The notes beneath the pieces are model-generated. The model was not told where the DNA came from, did no database searches, and was given only the letters and a program-made list of their open reading frames with translations. Positions 25,551 to 34,104 of a DNA stretch of 64,000 nt are shown piece after piece; the first letter of the stretch is position 1, and the number at the start of each line of letters is the position of its first letter. Source of the stretch: CAIYRG01 sp964494505. Lineage in GTDB: Bacteria; Pseudomonadota; Alphaproteobacteria; Micropepsales; Micropepsaceae. The stretch spans positions 62,001-126,000 of the forward strand of contig CAZBRO010000005.1 in assembly GCA_964494505.1 (NCBI GenBank). The letters are read 5' to 3'. Both the position numbers and the translations under genes were made by a program.

Positions 25551-26213
25551 CTAGCTCTTCAGCGTGAACGTGATCGCCCCGTCCGGATTATAGACGCTGA
25601 ACATCACCGGTATGCCCGTTCCATCCAGCCAGACTTCGTAGCGTTTGGAACCGTCGAGCCGGTCGATTTCGTAGCGTTTGACTTGCATGTTGTGTCCGTT
25701 GATCGCGACCGCCCCTGCTTCGCCCTTTTTCACGGTCACGTTTTCCATGCGGCCGCGGTCGGGCGTCAACAGCGTGGTCCCGCGCAGCACGGCGGGCGAC
25801 CAGGGGTTGGCGAGCTTCACGCTTGCCGGCGCCACAACGTCGCCCTGCGGCGTCATCATCACGAAGCTGTCGCCTTCCGCGGCGCCGGTCATTTCGAGGG
25901 TACGGCCGTTCACCGTGGTAACGCCGTGGAACGACATCAGCCGGTCGCCACTCCAATGCTCTTGGCGCGAGACATCCTGGCGATAGAGCACGACGCCCAG
26001 AATGGACACCAGGAAATGGGCGTCCGTGGTGACGGTCGTGGCATCGCCGCTCTTCTGCAGCGCGTTGGCATAGGTGCCGATATCGCCGTAGCGGGAGTGG
26101 TGGACGGTGTAGACCAGCCGCTGGGCCGGTTCTTGGGCGCCAGAAGGTGCGGCCAGCAGGGCCGTTGCTGCGAAACCGAACAGCAAGGCAATGAAGCTGG
26201 TGCTACGCAGCAT
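25551..26213 (-). CDS. Exported protein, DUF6134-like
   Basis: A 220-residue secreted protein with a signal peptide (LRSTSFIALLFGFAATALLA) ending near SGAQE. The mature part is beta-rich: RLVYTVHHSRYGDIGTYANAL, RQEHWSGDRLMSFHGVTTVNG and a C-terminal YEIDRLDGSKRYEVWLDGTG segment. The pattern fits DUF6134, a family of exported proteins related to DUF3108-like lipid or polymer-binding beta proteins, with no tested function. The ATG at 26211-26213 has GGAG at a good distance; a TTG two codons earlier is less likely. It stands alone, between an amidohydrolase and a dehydrogenase gene on the same strand. Confidence 0.72.
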   Translation of the reverse strand: MLRSTSFIALLFGFAATALLAAPSGAQEPAQRLVYTVHHSRYGDIGTYANALQKSGDATTVTTDAHFLVSILGVVLYRQDVSRQEHWSGDRLMSFHGVTTVNGRTLEMTGAAEGDSFVMMTPQGDVVAPASVKLANPWSPAVLRGTTLLTPDRGRMENVTVKKGEAGAVAINGHNMQVKRYEIDRLDGSKRYEVWLDGTGIPVMFSVYNPDGAITFTLKS

Positions 26214-26296
26214 CGGCAAGCTCCGATCTGGTATCCCCCTCCCGCTTATACGGCAACGCGGCGCCGCGCGGAACGGCGAGCGGGATTACACCGGGT

Positions 26297-27256
26297 TCAC
26301 TCAGCCGTGATCGTGCGGATAGGCGCACCCCTGAGCCAAGCTTCAATGTCTTCCAGGGCTTGCGGAAAATAAACGCCATAGGTTTCGCGCGTGACGTACC
26401 CCAGATGCGGTGTCAGAACCGTGTTGGGCGCGCTCAGGATGGGGGCATCGGGCGGCAGCGGCTCCCGGCTGTACACGTCCAGGCCCGCGCCGGCAATCTG
26501 CCCGGCCTTCAATGCCGCGATCAGCGCCGTCTCGTCCACGATGGCCGCGCGTGCGGTGTTGACCAGAATGGCGGTCTTCTTCATCAGCGCGATTTCGCCC
26601 GCGCCGACGATCCCGCGCGTCCGTTGGCTGAGGAGAAGATGAACCGTCAGCACATCGGAGCGGCCGAACAGGTCCTCCTTTTCGACGCGCACAGCACCCG
26701 CGTCGCGCGCCCGTTCGGCGGTGAGATTCTCGCTCCAGGCGATGATGTTCATGCCGAAGGCGTTGCCGATGCGCGCCATCTGCGAGCCCAACCGCCCAAG
26801 GCCGAGAATACCCAGCGTCTTGCCTTCGAGCGCGATGCCGATGGTCGATTGCCACCGCCCCGACCTCAATGCGGCGTCTTCCTTGGCGATATGGCGCGCG
26901 CAGGAAAGGATCAGGCCCCATGCGAGTTCGGCGGTCGGCGAGCTTCCCGCCTCGGTGCCGCAGACGAGGATGCCATGATCGCGGCAGGCCGCCATGTCGA
27001 TGCCGAGATTGCGCCATCCCGCGGTGACAAGCAGCTTCAGATGGGGGAGGCGCTCGACGAGGGCGCGCGGGAAGGGCGTGCGTTCGCGGGTGATCACCAG
27101 CACGTCGAACGGCGCGATTCGCGCGATCAGCTCCTCGCCCTCGAAATGCTCGTTGAACACCGTGACAGAGACATGGGGCGGCAATCGGCTCCAATCGGCG
27201 ATATCGCGCGTGACGTTCTGGAAATCGTCGAGAATTCCGACCTTCACCGGGTTCAT
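26297..27256 (-). CDS. D-2-hydroxyacid dehydrogenase family protein
   Basis: A 319-residue NAD(P)-dependent dehydrogenase. The Rossmann motif GKTLGILGLGRLGSQMARIG lies near residues 145-164; NTARAAIVDETAL and GLDVYSREPLPPD are the conserved catalytic-domain segments with the arginine/glutamate region, and LTPHLGYVTRET carries the catalytic histidine. It reduces a 2-oxo acid or oxidises a D-2-hydroxy acid. A much longer in-frame reading exists upstream but runs through the neighbouring CoA-transferase gene; the ATG at 27254-27256 overlaps that gene's stop by four bases and is the real start. It is the third gene of an operon with a citrate-lyase-like enzyme and a CoA-transferase. Confidence 0.9.
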   Translation of the reverse strand: MNPVKVGILDDFQNVTRDIADWSRLPPHVSVTVFNEHFEGEELIARIAPFDVLVITRERTPFPRALVERLPHLKLLVTAGWRNLGIDMAACRDHGILVCGTEAGSSPTAELAWGLILSCARHIAKEDAALRSGRWQSTIGIALEGKTLGILGLGRLGSQMARIGNAFGMNIIAWSENLTAERARDAGAVRVEKEDLFGRSDVLTVHLLLSQRTRGIVGAGEIALMKKTAILVNTARAAIVDETALIAALKAGQIAGAGLDVYSREPLPPDAPILSAPNTVLTPHLGYVTRETYGVYFPQALEDIEAWLRGAPIRTITAE

Positions 27257-28407
27257 GGGCGGCTCCGTTCCAAGGCGTCCAATATTTCGCGCGTATGTTG
27301 TCCGGCTTGCGGCGGATCGCTGCGCAGCTCGAACGGATCGCCATCGATGCGGATGGGAAGCTTGGGCAGCTTCGCGTGGATGCCGCCGGTCAGCACCGTA
27401 TCGGCGAGGCTGCCATTGGCGTTCAATTGCGGATCGTCGAACAAATCTTCGGGCCGCGCGATGGGTGCGAAAGGAAGGCCCGCGCCGAGACATCGTTGTT
27501 CCACCTCGGCAGCGGGGAGGCTTTTGAACAGCGCCACCAATTCGGGGATCAGCCGGCTCCGCCCTTCGACCCGCATTTCGTTCGTGGCGAGAGACGCGTC
27601 GGCCAAAAGATCGGGGCGATTGAATTCGCGGCAGAAGCTTTCCCAATGACGGTCGCTGGTGATGCCGATGAAGACGCGAGTGCCATCGGCGGTTTCGAAC
27701 AGTTCATAGACCGCCCAGGCGCTGACGCGCGCGGGCATCGGGGGTATGGGCTTGCCGGTGAGCGCGCTCGCGGCCATGAACTGGCCCATCAGGAAGGCGG
27801 CCGTTTCGAACAGCGCGCTTTCCACCACGGCGCCTCCCGAACCCCGGTCGCGGTCGCGCAAGGCGGCAAGGATTCCAATCGCGCCGAAAATGCCGCCCAG
27901 CATGTCGGAAATCGAGGTGCCCGCGCGCAGCGGCATACCCGGCGGGCCGGTCATATAGGCAAGGCCGCTCATCATCTGAACCACTTCGTCCAGCGCCGCG
28001 CGGCCGGCATAGGGGCCGTCGAGGAAACCCTTCAGCGAGCAATAGATCAGTTGCGGGTTCAGGCGGCGCACATCCTCCGCCCCGAGCCCGGCACGTTCGA
28101 GCGCGTTCGGCGCCATGTTCTCGATCAGCACATCGGCGGTGGCGGTCAGCGCGCGCGCCGTCGCCAGGCCCTCCGGCGTCTTGTAATCCAGGATCGCGCT
28201 TTTCTTGTTGCGGTTGAAGAACGCGAAATAGCCGGCGCCAAAGCCTTTCAGCCGCCGTGTGCGCTCGCCGCCCGGCGGCTCGATCTTGATCACCTCCGCA
28301 CCGAGATCGGCCAGCACCATGCCGCAGCAGGGTCCGAGAATCGTATGCCCGAATTCGAGCACGCGGAGTCCGGCGAGCGGCAGGGTCTTCGGCGGCGTAT
28401 CGGCCAT
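27253..28407 (-). CDS. Family III CoA-transferase (CaiB/BaiF)
   Basis: A 384-residue CoA-transferase that moves CoA between carboxylic acids. The N-terminal block LAGLRVLEFGHTILGPCCGMVLADLGAEVIKIE is the family signature; RAALDEVVQMMSGLAYMTG contains the aspartate that forms the acyl anhydride (ALDEVVQ), and AVVESALFETA and the GLP-type linker segments follow. It is sandwiched in one operon: its ATG shares a base with the stop of the citrate-lyase-like gene upstream, and its stop overlaps the dehydrogenase start by four bases. Activation of a 2-hydroxy- or dicarboxylic acid to its CoA thioester for cleavage by the lyase is the natural reading. Confidence 0.92.
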   Translation of the reverse strand: MADTPPKTLPLAGLRVLEFGHTILGPCCGMVLADLGAEVIKIEPPGGERTRRLKGFGAGYFAFFNRNKKSAILDYKTPEGLATARALTATADVLIENMAPNALERAGLGAEDVRRLNPQLIYCSLKGFLDGPYAGRAALDEVVQMMSGLAYMTGPPGMPLRAGTSISDMLGGIFGAIGILAALRDRDRGSGGAVVESALFETAAFLMGQFMAASALTGKPIPPMPARVSAWAVYELFETADGTRVFIGITSDRHWESFCREFNRPDLLADASLATNEMRVEGRSRLIPELVALFKSLPAAEVEQRCLGAGLPFAPIARPEDLFDDPQLNANGSLADTVLTGGIHAKLPKLPIRIDGDPFELRSDPPQAGQHTREILDALERSRP

Positions 28408-29264
28408 CAGGGAATCTCTTCCCCTTCGTCCGGCAGATCGCGCGGCGGGACGCCGGTGTAGCGGAAGCCGAATTGCGGCGGGACCGGGCCTTTGATGCGT
28501 TCGCCGCGCTGTGATTGTTCATAGGCGTGCGCGCAAATGCCGACGCTGCGAGACAGAATGAAAATGCCGCGTCCCATCGCGGCCGGAAATCCGAGTTCCA
28601 GCAGCAGCACCGCGGTGATGCCGTCGACATTCATCGGCGGCCCCGCTTTGTGTCCGCGGGAGAGGTGCTTCTGAACGGCGTCCCCGATGGAAAGGAAGCG
28701 CCCGGCGATCATGCCGTCGCGCGCGGCTTCGCGGATCAGCTCGGAAAGCCGCGCCGCGCGCGGATCGATAGCGTGGAAGCGATGGCCGAAACCGGGAATG
28801 AAGCGTCCATGTTCGGCGCGAAAGGCATCGAGACCGGCTGTGACCGCGTCGTCGAAGGAGGCCCCGCCGGTTTCGCGCGCGCCGATATCGGCGAGCAGCT
28901 CCATGCATTGCTGGCCCGCGCCGCCATGCACATCGCCCAGCGCATTGACCGCGCTCGCCATCGCGCCATTCAGTCCGACGCCGCAGGTCGTCACCATGCG
29001 CGCAATCGCGATGGAGGGCGCCTGAGGGCCGTGGTCGACTCCGGCAACCAGGATGGCGCCGAACAGATCGGCCTGCCGTTTGGTGGGAAGCTCGCCGCGG
29101 AGCACCAGCCAGATCATGGCGGGAAAGCTGATGCGGCCGATCAGATCTTCGATGGCGTAGCCGCGCACGCGAATGGATCCGGGCGCGATGTCGGTGATGG
29201 CGCTTTCCCACCATCCGGACACCGCATCGGGGGAAAGATTGGTTGCACTCTCCGAGTCGCTCAT
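28407..29264 (-). CDS. Citryl-CoA lyase / citrate synthase-like enzyme
   Basis: A 285-residue single-chain member of the citrate synthase fold, shorter than citrate synthase (about 430) and similar in length to citryl-CoA lyases. GDVHGGAGQQCMEL supplies the first catalytic histidine, PGFGHRFHAIDPRA the second, and GPPMNVDGITAVLL the catalytic aspartate. It would split (or form) a citryl- or related hydroxyacyl-CoA into acetyl-CoA and an oxo acid. With the downstream CoA-transferase and 2-hydroxyacid dehydrogenase it makes a compact three-gene pathway: activation, retro-aldol cleavage, and reduction or oxidation of the oxo acid. The preferred substrate is not readable from sequence. Confidence 0.85.
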   Translation of the reverse strand: MSDSESATNLSPDAVSGWWESAITDIAPGSIRVRGYAIEDLIGRISFPAMIWLVLRGELPTKRQADLFGAILVAGVDHGPQAPSIAIARMVTTCGVGLNGAMASAVNALGDVHGGAGQQCMELLADIGARETGGASFDDAVTAGLDAFRAEHGRFIPGFGHRFHAIDPRAARLSELIREAARDGMIAGRFLSIGDAVQKHLSRGHKAGPPMNVDGITAVLLLELGFPAAMGRGIFILSRSVGICAHAYEQSQRGERIKGPVPPQFGFRYTGVPPRDLPDEGEEIP

Positions 29265-29569
29265 CGGCCGATCCTGACATCAAACGCCGCACGAGAATGT
29301 GCCGGAATGGGAGGCTGGCTCAAGGACACCCCCTCCCCCCGCTTTTCGAAGCAAGACAAGTGGAATTCTACAGTATTATCAAATAGATATATCGATAAGC
29401 ACAGGGACTTTTTGAGCCGAATAGAGGTGCAATAAAGGTACATTAACGGTGCAATAGCGCAGGATTGCAGCCTGCTGTGCTTGGCTTTCCGAGTCTGCCC
29501 AACGGAACGCGTTCTCATCCCCCTCATATAAGAGCGCGCGGGCGCGAAACGGACGGAAGCGAGTCGCTG
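29265..29569. promoter_or_regulatory. AT-rich control region with three 11-bp iterations
   Basis: A 305-bp gene-free stretch, unusually AT-rich for this window between 29350 and 29460, upstream of the citrate-lyase operon (minus strand). On the plus strand, three direct copies follow one another every 11 bp: GGTGCAATA at 29426, GGTACATTA at 29437 and GGTGCAATA at 29448, with a weaker fourth (GCCGAATAG) at about 29416. The exact 11-bp phasing would place bound protein on one face of the helix. It is the natural promoter and operator region for the operon at 29264; no clear -35/-10 pair could be chosen. Confidence 0.5.
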
Positions 29570-29956
29570 TTAGCCGCGGGCCGCGATGGCTTCGAGTTCG
29601 ACCAACGCGCCGTAGTGCAACCCCGGAACCGGCACCACCGAACGGGCAGGCCGCGCATCGCCGAACGCCTCGGCATAGATCGCGTTGAACTTCGGCCAGT
29701 ATTCCACGCCCGCGATGAAGACGGTGACTTTCAGCACGCGCTCCGGACTGCTGCCCGCCGCCTTGACGATTGCGAGCAGATTGGCGAGCGCGAGGCGTGC
29801 CTGATCTTCGAAGCTCGCATCGGCGATGATCTTGCCTTCGAGCGTCACCGGCAATTGCCCGGAGACGAAGACGAGATCGCCGTGACAGACGGCTTGCGAA
29901 TAATGGCCCGCGGGCTTGGGCGCATCTTCGGTGAAAATGCGGTCGATGGCGGTCAT
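29570..29956 (-). CDS. RidA/YjgF/UK114-family protein
   Basis: A 128-residue protein of the RidA family, cytoplasmic trimers that hydrolyse reactive enamine/imine intermediates or act in catabolic pathways (for example on aminoacrylate or aminomuconate-type compounds). Family features are HYSQAVCHGDLVFVSGQLP, the DQARLALANLLAIVKAAG helix and VKVTVFIAG; the usual arginine that binds the substrate carboxylate would lie in the segment PARSVVPVPGLHYGALVELEAIA, where ARSVV is present. It is the last gene of a four-gene minus-strand operon with a flavin monooxygenase, an LVIVD protein and a gamma-glutamyltransferase, 15 bp after the latter. Confidence 0.9.
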   Translation of the reverse strand: MTAIDRIFTEDAPKPAGHYSQAVCHGDLVFVSGQLPVTLEGKIIADASFEDQARLALANLLAIVKAAGSSPERVLKVTVFIAGVEYWPKFNAIYAEAFGDARPARSVVPVPGLHYGALVELEAIAARG

Positions 29957-29971
29957 GCGTTCTCCGTTGTT

Positions 29972-31540
29972 TCAAAGTCCAAGCGCGAAGCCTTCGCGGC
30001 GGTAATCGGCGCCGCCGGCGAGTGCGCCCGACGGCAGCAGCTCGACCGCCTTGGCCGAGCCGTAGAAATAACCGTCGTCGCGGCGCTTCGCTTTGTGGCC
30101 CATGGCGGCCAATTGCGCGACGAGGCTTTCGGGGAATTCGCGCTCCATCAGGAAATCGCCGGTCTTGGTGTTGCACCAGCGGGGATATTCCACCGCCTGC
30201 TGCACGTCGAGGCCGAGGTCGAGAAGATGCGTCAGCACCTGCACATTGGTGAGAGTCTGCGACAGGCCGCCCGGCGTCGCAAGCGCGAAGCGCATGTGGC
30301 GATCGCGCAGCACCATCACCGGACAGAGCGTGTGCGCCGGGCGTTTTCCTGGGGCAACCGAATTGGGCTTGCCCGGTTTGTGGGTAAAGCTCTGCATGCG
30401 GTTGTTGAACAGGATGCCGGTTTCGGGATCGCGCAAGACCGCACCGAACACGTTGAAGATGCTTTGGACCAGCGCAACGGCATTGCCGTCCGCATCGGCG
30501 AAGACGAGGCAGGAGGTGCCGCCGCTGTCGCGCGTCGGCTTCGCGTTGGCGAGCCCGAGCGTGGCATCGCGCATATGCGCTTTCATGTCCGGCGAGAGCA
30601 GGTGCGTGGCCGCATCGGGTACGGCCGCGGGGTCGGCGATTGACGAAACGCCCGCGGCGAAGGCAGCCTTCATCGCGCTCATCTGATGGCCCAGGCGGCG
30701 CGCGGGATCGGCAAGGGCCGCGCTTTCGACCGCCGCGAGGCCGTCGAGCTGCATCAGCAGCAGAAGCCCGCAGGAATTGGGCGGCATCGCAAGAACGCGG
30801 TGACGGCGATAGTCCGTGGCGATGGGGTCCACCCATAGGGGCTCGTAATTCGCAAGATCGGGGCCGCGGATCAGGCCGTCATGGGCGCGGAAGAACGCGT
30901 CGATGCTTTGTCCGATGGCGCCGCGATAGAACGCGTCCGCGCCGTCCTCAGCAATCGCGCGCAGCGTGTCCGCGAGCGCCGGCTGGCGCAGGATTTCGCC
31001 CACTCCGATAGGCGCGCCGCCAGGCAGGTAAAGCGCGGCGCAGCCGGGATCGCGCGCAAATTCATCGCGCTGGGCGGCGGCGCGCGTGGCGGCGACCTGC
31101 GACACCGGATGGGCGTCGGCCAGATCGATGGGCGTGTCGAACAGTCCGCGCCATTCGAGCTTGCCGAAGCGGCGGTGCATCGCCTCCCAGGCGCGAACCA
31201 GTCCCGGCACCACGGAGGCGCGCGGCCCATGCGATGTCATGCCATCGGCGAAACGCGCGGAATCGGCCAGCGCGGGCGCGGTGCCCGACGCGTTCAGGCC
31301 GTAGGTGCGGCCCGTTGCGGCCTCGTGATAGAGGAGGAAACAATCCCCGCCAATGCCGGCCGCGTGATGCAGCACAACGGCGGTCGCTGCGGAGCCTGCG
31401 ATCATCGCATCCACGACATTGCCGCCCTGTTCGAAAACACGGACGGCTGCAAGGGACGCCAGCGAATGGCCCGTCACCGCCATTGCGCGCCGTCCATACA
31501 CGGGCGAACGGGCAGCGCGCGTGTCCGGCTCCCCCGTCAC
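29972..31540 (-). CDS. Gamma-glutamyltransferase family protein
   Basis: A 522-residue Ntn-hydrolase. The nucleophile region DSGGTSCLVFADADGNAV places the catalytic threonine at residue 342, where autoproteolysis would split large and small subunits. Other marks are the N-terminal GHSLASLAAVRVFEQGGNVVDA and GGLSQTLTNVQVLTHLLDLG. It has no obvious signal peptide, unlike classical periplasmic Ggt, so it may be cytoplasmic and act on gamma-glutamyl or acyl-amide intermediates. Translation starts at GTG 31540, overlapping the upstream gene stop in a GTGA junction; a long extension further upstream is only a reading through that gene. Member of the operon with RidA and the flavin monooxygenase. 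Confidence 0.85.
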   Translation of the reverse strand: MTGEPDTRAARSPVYGRRAMAVTGHSLASLAAVRVFEQGGNVVDAMIAGSAATAVVLHHAAGIGGDCFLLYHEAATGRTYGLNASGTAPALADSARFADGMTSHGPRASVVPGLVRAWEAMHRRFGKLEWRGLFDTPIDLADAHPVSQVAATRAAAQRDEFARDPGCAALYLPGGAPIGVGEILRQPALADTLRAIAEDGADAFYRGAIGQSIDAFFRAHDGLIRGPDLANYEPLWVDPIATDYRRHRVLAMPPNSCGLLLLMQLDGLAAVESAALADPARRLGHQMSAMKAAFAAGVSSIADPAAVPDAATHLLSPDMKAHMRDATLGLANAKPTRDSGGTSCLVFADADGNAVALVQSIFNVFGAVLRDPETGILFNNRMQSFTHKPGKPNSVAPGKRPAHTLCPVMVLRDRHMRFALATPGGLSQTLTNVQVLTHLLDLGLDVQQAVEYPRWCNTKTGDFLMEREFPESLVAQLAAMGHKAKRRDDGYFYGSAKAVELLPSGALAGGADYRREGFALGL

Positions 31541-32865
31541 GGGCCTTCGAATTCCAGAATGTCGAGGCCGTTGTCGCGGTCGAGCAGATAGACGATCCCG
31601 TTCTCGTCCACTTCGACATCGTTGGATTGGGGCGCCTTGAAGCCGGCCGCCGGCTCCGGAACGAAAGACCCCACTTCTTTCGGCGCCAGCGGATTGGCGA
31701 TGTCGAGGATACGAAGGCCCGCACTGAACCAGGTGCAGAAGACGAGACTGCCGTCGAGATGCTCCTGGAATTGATGCGCGCCGGGGCCATAGAGGTCGTG
31801 GCCGTAATTGCCGTTCTCGTCGAGATGGGCCCGCGCGTAGGGCGAATCCCAATCGGTGACATGGAACGTCGAGAGCGGCTTGATGTTGGAATAATCCGCC
31901 ACATCGAACACCCAGAAGAAGGCATGCGGCTGGCCGTTGGGATGGGGATGCTCTTCGTCCGTGCCGATGGCGATGGCGCGCCCGCCGATTTTGTCGGTCA
32001 CGTGCATGATGGTGTGCGTTGGTTCCGGGAAGGGCGGGTGGTAATTGTGGTGGCCGATGGTTTTCGGGCGGCTGATGTCGCTCACATCGATGATGTAGAA
32101 GCCGCCATACCAGCACGCGGCCCAGATCTCGTTCTTCCAGCGCAGGCCGTGATGCAGCCGCTTGCGCACGCCCGTCCAATCGGGCACCTCGCCGCCGGCG
32201 ATATGCTGGCCCGGCTGCCACCAGCGCGAGACTTCCTGGGGCCGCGTCGGATCGGCGAGATCGTATATGACCAGGATGTTGCCCTGGAACCCATCCATCT
32301 CCGTCGAGATATAGGCGTAGTTCGCATCCGAATCGAAACGGTGCACGCCGATGCCGCCGGTCCGCTGGAACGCGATCTCGCGAGGGGCAGTGCGGTCTTT
32401 GATGTCGTAAATCCTGAAGCCGCCTTCGCGATAGCCGTTGCGCGCGACCTCCTTTAATTCCGGCAGGCGCTCGATGGGCGCCTTCAGTAGCGTCGCCAAT
32501 TCGGCGTCGCTGGGCGGGCGCTTGTGCTCGGCCTCGAACTTCGTGACCACACCCGGCATTTCGAGGCCTTTGCGCATGAAATGGCGGTCGTGCATCTCGC
32601 TGTTGACGATCAGAAGATCGTCGCCCGCAAGGCGCGCCTTGTGCGAATGAGAGCGGAAATCCGGCAGATTTATCTGCGACAGGATGCGCGGGTGCTTGGG
32701 GTCCTTCACGTCGAGAATGGTGGTCCCGTGCGGCGGCAATATGTGGCCGACATAGCAGATGCCGTTCTTGACCGTGACCTGTCCGCCGCCGGGGAGATCG
32801 AGATGCGCGATTTGCTTGACGCGGTGCGCGAGAGGGCCGCTGACATTGCGTGCCGCGATGTTCAT
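31537..32865 (-). CDS. LVIVD-repeat beta-propeller protein
   Basis: A 442-residue protein built of LVIVD-type repeats: repeated segments such as YEGGFRIYDIKDRTAP, ILVIYDLADPTRPQEVSRWW, GFYIIDVSDISRPKTIGHH and LRILDIANPLAPKEVG are spaced along the chain, consistent with a propeller. No signal peptide is visible. Selenium-binding-protein-like and LVIVD proteins are often metal-binding, and several histidine clusters (HILPPHG, MHDRHF, HHGLRWK) would suit this. Function unknown. It is 8 bp downstream of the flavin monooxygenase gene and overlaps the gamma-glutamyltransferase gene by four bases, so it belongs to one operon and probably to one pathway. Confidence 0.82.
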   Translation of the reverse strand: MNIAARNVSGPLAHRVKQIAHLDLPGGGQVTVKNGICYVGHILPPHGTTILDVKDPKHPRILSQINLPDFRSHSHKARLAGDDLLIVNSEMHDRHFMRKGLEMPGVVTKFEAEHKRPPSDAELATLLKAPIERLPELKEVARNGYREGGFRIYDIKDRTAPREIAFQRTGGIGVHRFDSDANYAYISTEMDGFQGNILVIYDLADPTRPQEVSRWWQPGQHIAGGEVPDWTGVRKRLHHGLRWKNEIWAACWYGGFYIIDVSDISRPKTIGHHNYHPPFPEPTHTIMHVTDKIGGRAIAIGTDEEHPHPNGQPHAFFWVFDVADYSNIKPLSTFHVTDWDSPYARAHLDENGNYGHDLYGPGAHQFQEHLDGSLVFCTWFSAGLRILDIANPLAPKEVGSFVPEPAAGFKAPQSNDVEVDENGIVYLLDRDNGLDILEFEGP

Positions 32866-32873
32866 GCGAGCCC

Positions 32874-34094
32874 CTATGGAATGGTTGCGGCTTCGCGCAC
32901 GCTGGTGATGAGCGAGCTCTTCAGCAGGAATTGGCGTGCGAGTTTCGGGTCTTCGGCCTGCCGCCGCAACTCCTCGTGATTCTTCCGGCGCACGGCCGGG
33001 TCTTTTTCGGCGAGCAGCTTCTTGTTGCGGATGGTCTGCAATTGCGTGTGCTGGACCGCGATATGACGCCGCTGGCGGGCGTAGAGATCGAGCACCGATT
33101 CATCGGCCTCGCCGCGCCAGATGCGACCCAATTTTTCAGCGAGGTTGAACGCGTCATGCACGCCGCTGTTCAAACCCATGCCGCCGATAGGGCTGTTCAC
33201 ATGTGCGGAATCGCCTGCGAGTATCGCGCGTCCCTTGCGGAACGTCTCCGCCACGCGCTGATGCACCGTGTAGAGATTGCATCCCACGATATTGAACGGC
33301 TTGCCGGTGGGAAGAAATCGCTGCAGCCGCGCCTGCATCGCCTCGGGCGCCATCAGCGCATCGGGATCTTCGTCCGGTCCGGTCGGAAAATGCACGCGCC
33401 AGCGTTCCGGCGGACCTTTCCAGTGAAACACGTTCGACCATTCTTCCGGATCGGAGATGTAATTGCGGTCGGTGTAGCCGTGCTGCTTGAAATCATAGGC
33501 GACTTCGATGTTCAGCGTGCGATCGGGATAGGTGAAACCTTCGAATTCGATGCCGCATTCCTTGCGCACGATGCTGCGGGCGCCTTCGCCCGACACAATG
33601 TAGCGCCCGCGAAGGGCCTCCGCTTCGCCGCTTTCGTTCTCGACGAAGCCGGTCACGCCGTTCTCATCCTGCGCGAAGCCGGTGAAGCTCGTGCCCATCC
33701 GCACCTCTATCAGCGGATTGTCCTTCGCCATACGAAGGGCTTCTTCCACGATCTTGATGCGTTCGCACTGCAGCGCGAAAGGAAACGCCGTGTCGTCTTT
33801 CAGGGCGGCGTGGTCGAATTCGGCGATGCGCTCGCCTTTTTCGCGGTCCCAGTAATGGAACAGCGGTGCGATGATGCCGCGCGGCTCGAGCTTTTTGTAC
33901 AGCCCGATCTCGTCATACATTTCCAGCGTCGCGGGATGGTTGGTGCCGGCGCGCGGCACCTGATCGAGAAAGTTCTCGTCTTTGAGCTGTTCGATGACGG
34001 TCGAGGGCACGCCTTCCTTGGCGAGCTTCAGGGCGAGCGTAAGCCCCACCGGCCCCGCGCCGATAATCAGCACGCGATTGTCAGATGAATTCAT
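32874..34094 (-). CDS. FAD-dependent aromatic monooxygenase (PHBH/UbiH group)
   Basis: A 406-residue flavoprotein hydroxylase. RVLIIGAGPVGLTLALKLAKEG near residue 7 binds FAD; GRAILAGDSAHVNSPIGGMG around residues 285-305 is the second FAD motif, with the conserved GD pair. The intermediate DG motif is replaced by SGEGARSIVRK, as in other family members. Such enzymes hydroxylate phenolic or hydroxybenzoic acids with NAD(P)H and oxygen. It heads the operon with LVIVD, gamma-glutamyltransferase and RidA genes. The ATG at 34092-34094 follows a GGGAAATGAG site. A substrate-specific assignment is not possible. Confidence 0.9.
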   Translation of the reverse strand: MNSSDNRVLIIGAGPVGLTLALKLAKEGVPSTVIEQLKDENFLDQVPRAGTNHPATLEMYDEIGLYKKLEPRGIIAPLFHYWDREKGERIAEFDHAALKDDTAFPFALQCERIKIVEEALRMAKDNPLIEVRMGTSFTGFAQDENGVTGFVENESGEAEALRGRYIVSGEGARSIVRKECGIEFEGFTYPDRTLNIEVAYDFKQHGYTDRNYISDPEEWSNVFHWKGPPERWRVHFPTGPDEDPDALMAPEAMQARLQRFLPTGKPFNIVGCNLYTVHQRVAETFRKGRAILAGDSAHVNSPIGGMGLNSGVHDAFNLAEKLGRIWRGEADESVLDLYARQRRHIAVQHTQLQTIRNKKLLAEKDPAVRRKNHEELRRQAEDPKLARQFLLKSSLITSVREAATIP

Positions 34095-34104
34095 CTCATT
34101 TCCC

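Noticed and set aside
26360..27649. A 429-codon plus-strand open frame opposite the dehydrogenase and CoA-transferase
   Set aside because: Antisense to two genes with clear catalytic motifs.
29261..29527. An 88-codon minus-strand open frame in the AT-rich gap before the citrate-lyase-like gene
   Set aside because: No ribosome site, no domain, and it covers the repeated 11-bp motifs and probable promoter.
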